Assembly: GCA_002483285.1 (NCBI GenBank)
Contig: DLHP01000016.1
Location: 17,480 to 81,479 of the forward strand
Direction of reading: 5' to 3'
DNA from: Flavobacterium sp. UBA7665
GTDB lineage: Bacteria > Bacteroidota > Bacteroidia > Flavobacteriales > Flavobacteriaceae
Length of the DNA: 64,000 nt
In this document: piece after piece, positions 18,172 through 26,677 of the stretch
Position numbering within the stretch: the stretch's first letter is position 1
Layout of the letters: every line of letters starts with the position of its first letter
Notes under the pieces: generated by a model
The model's database searches: none
What the model saw: only the letters and a program-made list of their open reading frames with translations
What the model was told of the DNA's origin: nothing
Made by a program: the position numbers and the translations under genes

Positions 18172-19365
18172 ATGGATATACACGAATACCAAGGAAAAGA
18201 AATTCTGGCCAGTTATGGCGTCAAGGTACAACGCGGTTATGTGGCCAACAATGCGCAGGAAGCTGTTGCAGTTGCCAAGCAATTGACTGCCGAAACCGGA
18301 ACCGGATGGCACGTTATCAAAGCACAAGTCCACGCTGGTGGCCGCGGAAAAGGCGGAGGCGTTAAGTTGGCCAAAAACCTGCAGCAGGTAGAAGAGCTTG
18401 CCGAGCAGATCATCGGTATGCAATTGATCACGCCGCAAACGTCTGCCGAAGGTAAAAAAGTGCACAAAGTACTCGTTGCAGAAGATGTGTATTATCCTGG
18501 TGAAAGTGAAACTTCTGAGTTCTACATGTCAGTATTGCTCAACCGTGGCAAAGGCCGTAACATGATCATGTATTCTACCGAAGGCGGGATGGACATTGAA
18601 GAAGTAGCCGAACACACCCCACATTTAATCTTCACCGAAGAAATCGATCCTGCCGTTGGATTGCAAGCGTTCCAGGCGAGAAGAATTGCCTTCAACCTTG
18701 GTTTGTCTGGTGCAGCATTTAAAGAAATGACCCAGTTTGTTCCGGCTTTGTACAACGCTTACATTGGTTGCGATGCGACGATGTTTGAGATCAACCCGGT
18801 TTTGAAAACTTCTGATAATAAAATTATCGCCGTGGATGCCAAAGTAAATTTGGATGACAATGCTTTGTACCGTCACCCGAAATACGCCGACATGCGCGAC
18901 GTTCGTGAGGAAAACCCGATTGAGGTAGAAGCAAAAGCTGCCGGACTCAACTACGTAGACCTTGACGGAACCGTTGGTTGTATGGTAAACGGTGCCGGAC
19001 TTGCGATGGCGACGATGGATTTGATCAAATACGCGGGTTACGAGCCTGCTAACTTTTTGGACGTTGGAGGAACAGCCGATGCGAAACGCGTTGAGCTTGC
19101 CTTTAGAATTATCCTTAAAGATCCGAACGTAAAAGCAATTCTTATCAATATTTTTGGAGGAATCGTACGTTGCGACCGTGTGGCCCAAGGGGTTATCGAT
19201 GCTTACAAAAATATGGGCGATACGATCAAGGTGCCGATCATCGTGCGTTTGCAGGGAACCAATGCCGAATTGGCCAAGGAAATGATTGACAATTCGGGTA
19301 TGCCGATTTTGTCGGCAGTAGAATTCCAGGAAGCCGCCGATCAGGTTAAAGCGGCTTTAAATTAA
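18172..19365 (+). CDS. sucC: Succinate-CoA ligase (ADP-forming) beta subunit
   Basis: The 397-residue protein is the ATP-grasp beta subunit of succinyl-CoA synthetase in the citric acid cycle, which couples succinyl-CoA to succinate with nucleotide phosphorylation. It starts MDIHEYQGKEILASYGV, as in the family. It has KAQVHAGGRGKGGGVKLA in the ATP-grasp domain, the metal-binding MFEINPV and DAKVNLDDNA segments, and a C-terminal CoA-ligase domain with VNGAGLAMATMDLI, NFLDVGGTAD and LINIFGGIVRCD. Length is typical. The alpha subunit gene is not adjacent; downstream lies a strong terminator, so sucC is transcribed alone. Confidence 0.97.
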   Translation: MDIHEYQGKEILASYGVKVQRGYVANNAQEAVAVAKQLTAETGTGWHVIKAQVHAGGRGKGGGVKLAKNLQQVEELAEQIIGMQLITPQTSAEGKKVHKVLVAEDVYYPGESETSEFYMSVLLNRGKGRNMIMYSTEGGMDIEEVAEHTPHLIFTEEIDPAVGLQAFQARRIAFNLGLSGAAFKEMTQFVPALYNAYIGCDATMFEINPVLKTSDNKIIAVDAKVNLDDNALYRHPKYADMRDVREENPIEVEAKAAGLNYVDLDGTVGCMVNGAGLAMATMDLIKYAGYEPANFLDVGGTADAKRVELAFRIILKDPNVKAILINIFGGIVRCDRVAQGVIDAYKNMGDTIKVPIIVRLQGTNAELAKEMIDNSGMPILSAVEFQEAADQVKAALN

Positions 19366-19389
19366 AAAAAGCAACTTTTAGATATATGA

Positions 19390-19418
19390 AAATCCCGAAC
19401 CATTCGGGATTTTTTTTT
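19390..19418 (+). terminator. Rho-independent terminator after sucC
   Basis: A perfect 10-bp stem (AAATCCCGAA / TTCGGGATTT) with a 3-base loop is followed by a T tract, 24 bases after the stop. Confidence 0.93.
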
Positions 19419-19464
19419 GATGCTAACTGTAAAAACATACTATATTTAAAAAATTTAAAAACCA

Positions 19465-20826
19465 ATGAGCGCAACGCAGTTTTCAACCCGACGGATTGAC
19501 GGCCTCATCATTTTGATGTCGCTCCTGGCGATGTTGGCAGTCATCAATTTACCGTTTAAAACCAAGCCTTTGGGAGACAAGATTTTCCATAGGGAAACCA
19601 AGAGCCTGGCGTTGTACCTAAAAGGAGAAGCGCCTTCGGAAGAAGTAGTGGTGACGCGTGCCCCGGGGCCGGTTTTGTTTTATTTACCGGCTTATATGAT
19701 GGCACCGGCTGACGCAACCGATCAGGGAATATGGCGGTACGCGACCATTTTTAGTTTTGTCATCGCTACGGTAAGCCTGTTGTTGATTTTTAGGATTGCC
19801 AACCGTTTTTTTTCGAAAGAAGTGGGCCTGCTTACCATTTTCTTCTTCCTGGTTTTGCCCATTCACAATTATTACAGCCTGGGCATTTTGGCCGAGATTC
19901 CTGCGTTCTTTTCGTTGACGCTCGCACTGTATGGCTGGTCGTTGGTGCTTGATGCGCCCAATAGAAAGAACGGTTGGGTTTTACTCGGGTTCGGGCTTTG
20001 TTTTCTCGTATTGAACCGGCCCAATGCCATGTTGCTGCTGCTGCTTGGGTTTGCGGTAGCTGGCTACGCCTATTTCAAGGAGAAGGCTTTTTTTGAACGT
20101 TATGGTAAACCGATGATTGTTGTATTGGGTTGTTCGTTGCTGACAGTTTTCGCAGTGCTTTTTGGAGCCAAGAAAATTACGGCGCAGAAAGCCAAATTTG
20201 ACCAGGAAAATTATTTCCTGTACATCGCCCACCAAGGTCGGTTTCAGTTTCGAGAAGAACCCACCGATTTTCGTTTTTGGGGCGCCGATTCAAGACAAGG
20301 TAGCAAAGACTACCAGAACTGGGTCGAGAATGAAGACCACTTGATACAAGTCATGCAAAAGACCCGGCAGTCAGACAAAACCGTTTATTGGCAATTTGTA
20401 ATCGACGATGCCAAGGCGCATCCCTATTGGTTTGTACGACAATTTTTTGTCAAATGTCTGTTTGGCAACATCAATATTCCCAATAGCGTAAAACCCGAAG
20501 TATTTGCGTTGGGACCACTTCGGGGCGCATTTGGTTATTGGCTCTTCACCTTTTTGATTAATTTAGTCAACCTCGTCGCGATGGTTGGCATGGTGCTTTT
20601 TTTCTATCGAGAGAAAAAACTGCTGCAGTATTGGATTTTTTGGGGCATCCTGATTGCGTTGTTCCTTTTTCACGGATTGACCTACATGGAACCCCGTTAC
20701 ATATTTCCCGCCAAAGGCGTCATTTATATATTGGGTGCCGCTGGCTTTTCCACTATCCCGTTCGTTAAGCGTTGGTTAGCGCGCGCTTCGCGATGGTTTT
20801 TTGGCGCGCCAAAAGCTGTAAGCTAG
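19465..20826 (+). CDS. GT-C type membrane glycosyltransferase (ArnT/PMT-like family 39)
   Basis: The 453-residue integral membrane protein has about ten hydrophobic segments (for example IILMSLLAMLAVINLPF, LLTIFFFLVLPIHNYY, WVLLGFGLCFLVLNRPNA, YWIFWGILIALFLFHGL). The first extracytoplasmic loop carries HRETKSLALYLKGEAP and RAPGPVLFYLPAYMMAP, as in dolichyl- or polyprenyl-phosphate sugar transferases of the family 39 type. The YMEPRYIFP motif near the C terminus is also typical. It would move a sugar from a lipid carrier onto a periplasmic acceptor, but donor and acceptor cannot be read from the sequence. It stands alone between the sucC terminator and the convergent DUF1456 gene. Confidence 0.78.
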   Translation: MSATQFSTRRIDGLIILMSLLAMLAVINLPFKTKPLGDKIFHRETKSLALYLKGEAPSEEVVVTRAPGPVLFYLPAYMMAPADATDQGIWRYATIFSFVIATVSLLLIFRIANRFFSKEVGLLTIFFFLVLPIHNYYSLGILAEIPAFFSLTLALYGWSLVLDAPNRKNGWVLLGFGLCFLVLNRPNAMLLLLLGFAVAGYAYFKEKAFFERYGKPMIVVLGCSLLTVFAVLFGAKKITAQKAKFDQENYFLYIAHQGRFQFREEPTDFRFWGADSRQGSKDYQNWVENEDHLIQVMQKTRQSDKTVYWQFVIDDAKAHPYWFVRQFFVKCLFGNINIPNSVKPEVFALGPLRGAFGYWLFTFLINLVNLVAMVGMVLFFYREKKLLQYWIFWGILIALFLFHGLTYMEPRYIFPAKGVIYILGAAGFSTIPFVKRWLARASRWFFGAPKAVS

Positions 20827-20906
20827 AAAACTTCACCGGTTTATCTTGTACGGCAGAACATCTATCGTTATGGAACTAATATTAAAAAAGTAAATCCAGA
20901 TTCGCC

Positions 20907-21374
20907 TCAGGATTTTTTATTCTTACCATTCTTGAACTGTACTTTTTCTACTACTTGGATTTTCGCCGGTTTTTTGTCGCGCGACTTTGGATTAGAAGCA
21001 GATTTCCCGCCATCTCGTGTCTTCTTGAAATCGGGTTTGGGTTTGGTATTGGATGTTGGACCATTCTTGGTGTTCATGTCCTTTGGAAATTTCTCGGCCC
21101 TAGCCGGAATCTCTGCCTTGTGTTTGGCCAACACCTCATTGGGGTTTTTTGGGTCTTCTTTTGTGCCGCGCAAATGGATCACGAGCCCGTTGAGGAAATT
21201 ACGTAATACCTGATCGCCACATTCCATATAATTGGGGTGGTCCTGGCTACGGAAAATGTTCCCGATTTCGCCTTTAGACATCCTGAAATCTACGAGTTCC
21301 AGGATTTCAACAATTTGGTCGTCGCGCAGCATGAGGGCGACGCGGAGTTTTTTGAATATGTCGTTGTTGTTCAT
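20907..21374 (-). CDS. DUF1456 family protein (YehS-like)
   Basis: The 155-residue soluble protein begins MNNNDIFKKLRVALMLRDDQ, with a second similar half FRSQDHPNYMECGDQVLRNFLNGLVIHLRG. These are the two repeats of the DUF1456/YehS family. The C-terminal 60 residues are lysine-, proline- and asparagine-rich (TSNTKPKPDFKK ... KKPAKIQVVEKVQF) and probably disordered; they could bind nucleic acid. No function is established for the family. It lies 87 bases downstream of the secreted esterase gene on the same strand. Confidence 0.85.
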   Translation of the reverse strand: MNNNDIFKKLRVALMLRDDQIVEILELVDFRMSKGEIGNIFRSQDHPNYMECGDQVLRNFLNGLVIHLRGTKEDPKNPNEVLAKHKAEIPARAEKFPKDMNTKNGPTSNTKPKPDFKKTRDGGKSASNPKSRDKKPAKIQVVEKVQFKNGKNKKS

Positions 21375-21461
21375 AGGTTTCAGGGTTTAAAGGTTCAGGG
21401 TACAGGGAAGATCATGCAGGGTGTGGTTTACCTAAAAACCTTGCACCCTGAGCCTTGCACC

Positions 21462-22271
21462 TTAATCGAGCCAAAGATACGCATTTACAAATCCATCGCG
21501 CCAGGTTTTTTCATAGTGTTTGCCACCTTTGACGATGACTTTTTTGTTGCGCATTTTGCAGGCGCAGCGCTTGGTGTTGACGATTTGCTCGATTTTATTT
21601 AGATCGGTGATCATATCATCGTCGCCTTCGCTGTCACCGCACAGGAAATAGATTTTGGATTTGAGTTGGCTTTGGTTTTGCGTGAGATCGACAATTTCCT
21701 GGCGGTTGAACCAGAATGCGGGCGAGAATACACCGGCTTTCCCAAAAGTTTCGGGATATTTTAAAATGGCGTAGAACGACACCAATCCGCCGAGCGAGCT
21801 GCCCCAAATGGTGGTGTTTTTGGCATTGGATTTCGTCCGGTACTTGCCGTCGATTTCGGGCTTCAAAGTTTTAACGATAAAGTCCAGGTACGCATCGGAA
21901 TGACCGCCGCCGTATTTGGCATTTTTGTATGGCGTGAGCTCGTCCATGCGTTTGTCGCCGCCGTGTTCAATGCCTACTACAATGACTTGCGCACCCAGGC
22001 TATCGAGTTTTTCATCGACGTTCCATTCACCCACATAAGAGGTTTTGGCATCGAAGAGATTCTGCGCATCGTGCATGTAAATCACCGGATATTTTTTAGT
22101 GGATGCCGCGTAACCTTTGGGCAGGTACAGCCAGATTTTCTTAGTGGCCTGCAACTGCGGCGCATCGATGGTAAAGGTGGATACTTGCGGTGAAGCGGTG
22201 TGTTCCTGCGACTGCGCGGTCATTAAGAAAAAGAAACACAGCAGTGAAAGAAATGGTTTGGGGGAATTCAT
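21462..22271 (-). CDS. Secreted alpha/beta hydrolase of the esterase D / Fes-like family
   Basis: The 269-residue protein has a signal peptide (MNSPKPFLSLLCFFFLMTAQ, then SQ) and a PF00756-type esterase domain. The oxyanion and nucleophile regions read YPVIYMHDAQNLFD and TTIWGSSLGGLVSFYAI, with the nucleophile Ser in GSSLGG. A candidate acid lies in LCGDSEGDDD and the catalytic His in VIVKGGKHYEKTW. It would hydrolyse an ester such as a ferric siderophore, feruloyl ester or S-formyl conjugate; the substrate cannot be chosen from sequence. Absence of an iron-uptake receptor next door argues against a firm siderophore call. Confidence 0.8.
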   Translation of the reverse strand: MNSPKPFLSLLCFFFLMTAQSQEHTASPQVSTFTIDAPQLQATKKIWLYLPKGYAASTKKYPVIYMHDAQNLFDAKTSYVGEWNVDEKLDSLGAQVIVVGIEHGGDKRMDELTPYKNAKYGGGHSDAYLDFIVKTLKPEIDGKYRTKSNAKNTTIWGSSLGGLVSFYAILKYPETFGKAGVFSPAFWFNRQEIVDLTQNQSQLKSKIYFLCGDSEGDDDMITDLNKIEQIVNTKRCACKMRNKKVIVKGGKHYEKTWRDGFVNAYLWLD

Positions 22272-22384
22272 ATTTTGATTTCGGATATTTCCGATAAAAA
22301 TACGAATTTGGCTCGTAACAACACCTAACGTTCTAAGTTAACGAATAGGCTGCGAACCTAACCCGCTTTAGACAATTTTATACG

Positions 22385-23803
22385 CTAGTTCACAATCACC
22401 TTGTTTCTGGAAACGGTTTTTCCTGCGCGAAGCAAAGTCATCCAATAGCAGCCACTAGTGATATCCAAAAGGATTTGGGTTTCGTTGGCAGGTGCGAAAT
22501 TGAGATGAGCGAGGTTTCTTCCGTTAAGATCATAAACGTCTATCTCATCGAATTCTGTCGGGGAGGATAGGTTCAACAGACCATCGGTCGGATTCGGATA
22601 CAGTACCGCTGTATTTTTTTCAAGTGCGTTTACCGCAAGAGGCGCATCAATCATCCACAACTCGGCGCCGTTCTGTCCTACTGCAGCACCGTTGTTGGCA
22701 TTCAAATACAGTTTGCCATTGTATACTATCATGAACGTAATATTGGGATCAATTACTGTGGGGGTAATTTCTCCGGTCAACACAGCTGTATTGCCATTGT
22801 ACGACCAAACTTCGTAACCATGGGTTCCGTCATTGGCCACAAAGTAAAGTTTGTTGTTGTATACGGTCACAGAACTTGGATTCGAAGAGGCCGCACCCGG
22901 ATTGATATCGGCTGCGATTGTGGGTGCCGAAACCCCATCGTATTTCCAGAGTTCATATCCGGTAGTCGCTACGGTTGACTCGTTTGAGAAATAGACCGTA
23001 CCGTTTAGAACCGCGAGGATTGGCCCGGTGATATTGGGTTCTGTATGGAGGCTTAGCCCGTCAAAGTTTAGGAATTGTACGGCCGAAAGACTGGTGTTGT
23101 AAGACCGCAGGTACATTTTTTCGTTGTAGACGTATAGGTACGACGGTGCGAGAAGGTCGGTAAAAACCTGCGTGGGTGCCTGAACGCCGTCGTATTCCCA
23201 GATTTTTGCCGCTGCCGAAGAATCCTTCGCGCTGAAATACAGCTTCCCATTGTATTGACAGAAATGGCTGGCTAGCGAAGACGAACTTCCAACAAACAGA
23301 TCAAGCAACATCGTTGGAGGATTGGTACCGTCGTATTGCCAGATTTCGCCACCATTGCTGCCATCGTTGGCGTAGAAGTACAATTTGTTGTTGAAAACGG
23401 TGAACTTTTCGGGAAACGAGTTCGCGCTGCCGGGCCGAATATCCATTACCATCGCAGGCGGATTGATACCGTCATAGTTCCACAATTCATAACCGTTTGT
23501 GCCATTGGTTGCCGTGAAATAAATTTTGTCATTGAAAACAATCGGATCGGGTTCGAATGACGAAGAGTTAAACCCGGGGTAGATATCGGCTACCCTGATC
23601 GGAGTGTTGGTTCCGTCAAAGCGCGTCAACTCCGATCCGAAGCCGCTGAAATAAGCAGAAAAATACATGCTGCCATTAAACAGCACCGGGTTGGCAGGTA
23701 CAGAACTGTTTTGTCCGGGATAGATGTCGTAGGCTAACTGTGGCGCCTGGGAAAAACAAAATGACGCCGTCAACATAGAAATTAAAAAGGTAATTTTCTT
23801 CAT
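22385..23803 (-). CDS. Secreted ELW-DG repeat protein with T9SS type A sorting domain
   Basis: From the Met at 23803 the protein has 472 residues, with signal peptide MKKITFLISMLTASFCFSQ. Blades of about 45-50 residues repeat the pattern LYFxANDGTxGxEVW.YDG..PP, seen as GYELWNYDGINPP, GGEIWQYDGTNPP and GYELWKYDGVSAP; they probably form a beta-propeller. The C-terminal 75 residues are a type A sorting domain (AVLYPNPTDGLLNLSS ... IDVYDLNGRNL ... GCYWMTLLRAGKTVSRNKVIVN). It is an exported surface or released protein of unknown ligand. The start is supported by a TACTTTTG box 17 bases upstream, inside the longer ORF. Confidence 0.85.
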   Translation of the reverse strand: MKKITFLISMLTASFCFSQAPQLAYDIYPGQNSSVPANPVLFNGSMYFSAYFSGFGSELTRFDGTNTPIRVADIYPGFNSSSFEPDPIVFNDKIYFTATNGTNGYELWNYDGINPPAMVMDIRPGSANSFPEKFTVFNNKLYFYANDGSNGGEIWQYDGTNPPTMLLDLFVGSSSSLASHFCQYNGKLYFSAKDSSAAAKIWEYDGVQAPTQVFTDLLAPSYLYVYNEKMYLRSYNTSLSAVQFLNFDGLSLHTEPNITGPILAVLNGTVYFSNESTVATTGYELWKYDGVSAPTIAADINPGAASSNPSSVTVYNNKLYFVANDGTHGYEVWSYNGNTAVLTGEITPTVIDPNITFMIVYNGKLYLNANNGAAVGQNGAELWMIDAPLAVNALEKNTAVLYPNPTDGLLNLSSPTEFDEIDVYDLNGRNLAHLNFAPANETQILLDITSGCYWMTLLRAGKTVSRNKVIVN

Positions 23804-23820
23804 GATAAGTGGATTTATCA

Positions 23821-23828
23821 CAAAAGTA
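23821..23828 (-). promoter_or_regulatory. Candidate -7 box of the ELW-DG repeat protein gene
   Basis: The minus strand reads TACTTTTG, matching TAnnTTTG, 17 bases before the ATG at 23803. No clear -33 TTTG is present. Confidence 0.4.
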
Positions 23829-23908
23829 AGGCGGCTGTAAAAAATGGGAAATGGGTAGGATGCCCTATTTCAATAGAGGCTTGCAACGCTTTAATCTCCT
23901 CGTTCAAG

Positions 23909-26506
23909 CTACTTGAATTTTTCTTCAAGCGCTTTGAGTCGAATAAGCAGCCTGTCGTTTTGTTGCTTTAGTTCGTCATTTTCGGTTTTCAATTCTTGAA
24001 TTGCCTTGACCATTGGCGCTAGTAAGTCGTTGTATCTCACGCCATACATTCCGTCATCGCCTTTAGAGATGATGCCGTTGTTGGTTGCGCCAAACTGGTT
24101 TAAGGTTGCCTCTAATTCCTGGGCTATAAAACCATATTCTGTTTTTTTGGAGTCGTCGTTTTTACGGCTATACGAAACGGGACGGAGTTGGCTTATAAAG
24201 TCCAAACCTAAATTAGAGGATTGAATGTTGTCTTTCCAACGGCGATCGGATGTGATGGTCCAGGCTACTTGGGTTGCGGCATAAGTTATTGCGGTGTTGC
24301 CGAGTCTCATTTGGTTGCTTCCTGTAGATGACGGTACGACTGCATTGGTGCCGATTCCGATATTGTTAACCCCGGATGTTAACCCGGTTAAGGCATTATA
24401 ACCAAAGGCACAATTGCTTGTTCCCGCAAGCAGGCTAAAAAGAGAAGAGTTTCCGAATGCGGTATTGTAGTCACCGGTTGTGGCCTGCAAAGCATCATAA
24501 CCAACAGCAGTATTGCCGCCACTTATAATATTAGAGTCTAAGGCATTGGTTCCGATGGCTACATTTTGTGTCCCGGAGGTCAATGATAGCAGTGAATTGG
24601 TGCCTAGTGACGTATTGAATTGCGCAATAGAACCTGCGTGGGTATTGTTTCTTTTAAACATCACATCGGCGTTATTGGTAGATCCTAAAAAGTTTGTTGC
24701 GGCATTCACGTTATTTCCGGTGAGCGACCATGAAAAGGTATTGGCATTCTGCCAGGTCCCCACGCCGTTGGCATCCGAGCGTAAGACATGTCCGTTTGCT
24801 TGGGTTCCGTCTTCAATTCGGATGGCGCCCGAGGTGGGTTTGGCAATATGAAGCTTTGTTGAAGGCGCATTGGTGCCAAAACCCACATCGCCGCTATTAG
24901 GAGGCACAACAATAGCGTGATTTAAAGCACCTCCGGAGGCAGAAAAGATACCGCCAGTTTTTGTCCCGAGAGGATCAGTTCCCTCAGAAGCCACTATGAT
25001 TCCGATATTAGAACTGGCATTTCCCCTAAAAACCCCAGCGACATATTGATCGGTATAAACATCAAACGCAGATCCATAATTCACCAGCGGACCGTAACGG
25101 CCAATTTTGACTTGACCGGTGATGTTGTTAATCCTCATCCTTTCAATATTGTTGGTTCCGAAAACAATGGCTTGGTCGTCGGTTGTTCCGATGAAATTTT
25201 CTGTACTGGCTATGGTTGTGGTTCCGTAGAGGGCAGGGAATGGCGGCGCAGTAATTCCGGTATTTCCATTTAAAGACCAGGAAATCGTATTTGGATTTCT
25301 CCAGGTCCCGACACCATTGGCATCAGAACTTAGGACATTTCCGTTGGCTTGTGTCCCATCTTCGATTCTTATCGCGCCAGAAGTTGCATTCACAATGTGA
25401 AATTTAGCCAATGGATTGTTTGTGCCAATCCCTACTTCACCGTCGGCGTCGATACGCATTCTTTCGGGAATATTTGTAGCGAGTAATGCATTGGCAGTGG
25501 TGTTGGCAATGTTTGACGTGTGAAATGTCATTCCACCACTGCCTTGATCGGTGTTTATTATAGAAGGAAATCCATTCGGAGCCATTGCTCTTTGTCCTCC
25601 GTTATAATAGCAGTTAAAATACAAACCAGGCCAATCGGCAACCATCGAAATCCCTTGTGATGCGGTTCCGCCACGAAAAAGAGCAGTGGTGTTTCCAGTC
25701 ATGCCATTCACTTGAAATCGCGCTAAAGTGGGGGTGACAGTTCCGATACCTACACTGCCTCCGGGCACTATAGACATATCGGCGTTGGTGTTGACAGAAG
25801 CGCCGAACAGAATTTTTCCGGCACCAAAATTTTTAACTGCCATATCACCATCTAAAGCATCTAAAAAGAAACTTGCGGCTTTGCATGCGCCCAGTTGCGC
25901 ATATTCAAAGGTCCTTCCTAAAGACAGATAAGCCAATTCGGCATTATTACCACTTAGTATTTGTAATCCTATTTCATTGTTGGGCGCAACGATGTCTAGT
26001 TTTTTGGTGGGATTGGCAGTTCCTATTCCGATATTTCCAGTGGTGCTTTTTATGCGAAATCGCTCGGTGTTATTGGTACCAATGACTACATCATTATTGT
26101 CTTTGGTGCCTACAAAGTTTTCTGTGGCTGCGATAGTTGAGGTTCCGTAGGTTAAGGGATTTGCGGGTGTTGAAATCCCGGTATTGCCATTTAGACTCCA
26201 ATTGGGTAAGCCACTGATTGACATCCATCTCGCACCATTCCAATAATAAAAACCACCAGCAACGTCATTGGGAGCAACACCAGAAGCAGCAATGTTATAG
26301 ATCAATGTAGCGGTCGGCAACGCGCCACCCGCCGGATTTACAACAGTTGTAATATCTAAAGCATCAGTCAGTTGCACCCTCGGAATTAAAACACCATTGT
26401 TGGTTGACGTGATATCGAGTGCTGCATTGGGCGTAGTGGTATTGAGGCCAACTTGTGCAAAGGACAGGACGGGAAAAAGAAGCAAAAGCAACAGCTGGTT
26501 TTTCAT
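23909..26506 (-). CDS. Secreted tail-fibre-like protein with C-terminal S74 endosialidase-type chaperone domain
   Basis: The 865-residue protein begins MKNQLLLLLLFPVLSFAQVG, a signal peptide. It then carries long beta-rich repeats of the collar/head-domain style (NTGIS.P..PLTYGTSTIA.TENFVGT, IGIGT.NPTKKL) occurring three times, plus LSLTSGTQNVAIGTNALDS-type trimerisation repeats. The C-terminal 110 residues match the peptidase S74 intramolecular chaperone: TSDRRWKDNIQ with the Ser/Lys dyad, PVSYSRKNDD, YGFIAQELE and YNDLLAPMVKAIQELK, ending in a coiled coil. Such domains trimerise a beta-helix fibre and cut themselves off. The signal peptide and lack of phage genes indicate a cell-surface fibre rather than a prophage tail. 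It lies 1 base after the small ORF stop. Confidence 0.85.
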   Translation of the reverse strand: MKNQLLLLLLFPVLSFAQVGLNTTTPNAALDITSTNNGVLIPRVQLTDALDITTVVNPAGGALPTATLIYNIAASGVAPNDVAGGFYYWNGARWMSISGLPNWSLNGNTGISTPANPLTYGTSTIAATENFVGTKDNNDVVIGTNNTERFRIKSTTGNIGIGTANPTKKLDIVAPNNEIGLQILSGNNAELAYLSLGRTFEYAQLGACKAASFFLDALDGDMAVKNFGAGKILFGASVNTNADMSIVPGGSVGIGTVTPTLARFQVNGMTGNTTALFRGGTASQGISMVADWPGLYFNCYYNGGQRAMAPNGFPSIINTDQGSGGMTFHTSNIANTTANALLATNIPERMRIDADGEVGIGTNNPLAKFHIVNATSGAIRIEDGTQANGNVLSSDANGVGTWRNPNTISWSLNGNTGITAPPFPALYGTTTIASTENFIGTTDDQAIVFGTNNIERMRINNITGQVKIGRYGPLVNYGSAFDVYTDQYVAGVFRGNASSNIGIIVASEGTDPLGTKTGGIFSASGGALNHAIVVPPNSGDVGFGTNAPSTKLHIAKPTSGAIRIEDGTQANGHVLRSDANGVGTWQNANTFSWSLTGNNVNAATNFLGSTNNADVMFKRNNTHAGSIAQFNTSLGTNSLLSLTSGTQNVAIGTNALDSNIISGGNTAVGYDALQATTGDYNTAFGNSSLFSLLAGTSNCAFGYNALTGLTSGVNNIGIGTNAVVPSSTGSNQMRLGNTAITYAATQVAWTITSDRRWKDNIQSSNLGLDFISQLRPVSYSRKNDDSKKTEYGFIAQELEATLNQFGATNNGIISKGDDGMYGVRYNDLLAPMVKAIQELKTENDELKQQNDRLLIRLKALEEKFK

Positions 26507-26507
26507 G

Positions 26508-26666
26508 CTATTTTTTTTTAAACGTAGTTTTCTTGATTAATTTGTTTTGATGGACAATGTTGAGCTCGTAATCGCCTTTGTCCATTTGGTTGACATTGAT
26601 GATGATTTTTTGCGAAGGCAAGGCCTCAATTTTTGATTCGTATTTTATTTTTTTCTGGGGCATCAT
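26508..26666 (-). CDS. Small ORF, 52 residues, unknown; possible remnant of a secreted protein
   Basis: Between the crystallin-like gene and the S74 gene an ATG at 26666 opens a 52-codon frame ending in TAG at 26508, with one base before the next ATG. The product begins MMPQKKIKYESKIEALPSQK, then IIINVNQMDKGDYELNIVHQ, and ends in a lysine-rich tail. The GDYELNIVHQNKLIKK part resembles the last strands of T9SS type A tails (GxYxLxI...KKxxK). There is no signal peptide. It fills the whole space between the flanking genes (11 bases before, 1 after), as expected for an operon member. It may be a genuine small protein or the end of a decayed larger gene. Confidence 0.5.
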   Translation of the reverse strand: MMPQKKIKYESKIEALPSQKIIINVNQMDKGDYELNIVHQNKLIKKTTFKKK

Positions 26667-26677
26667 TAGCAAACGAA

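Noticed and set aside
23909..26506. Prophage tail region suggested by the S74 domain
   Set aside because: No other phage structural, lysis or integration genes occur nearby, and the protein has a signal peptide.
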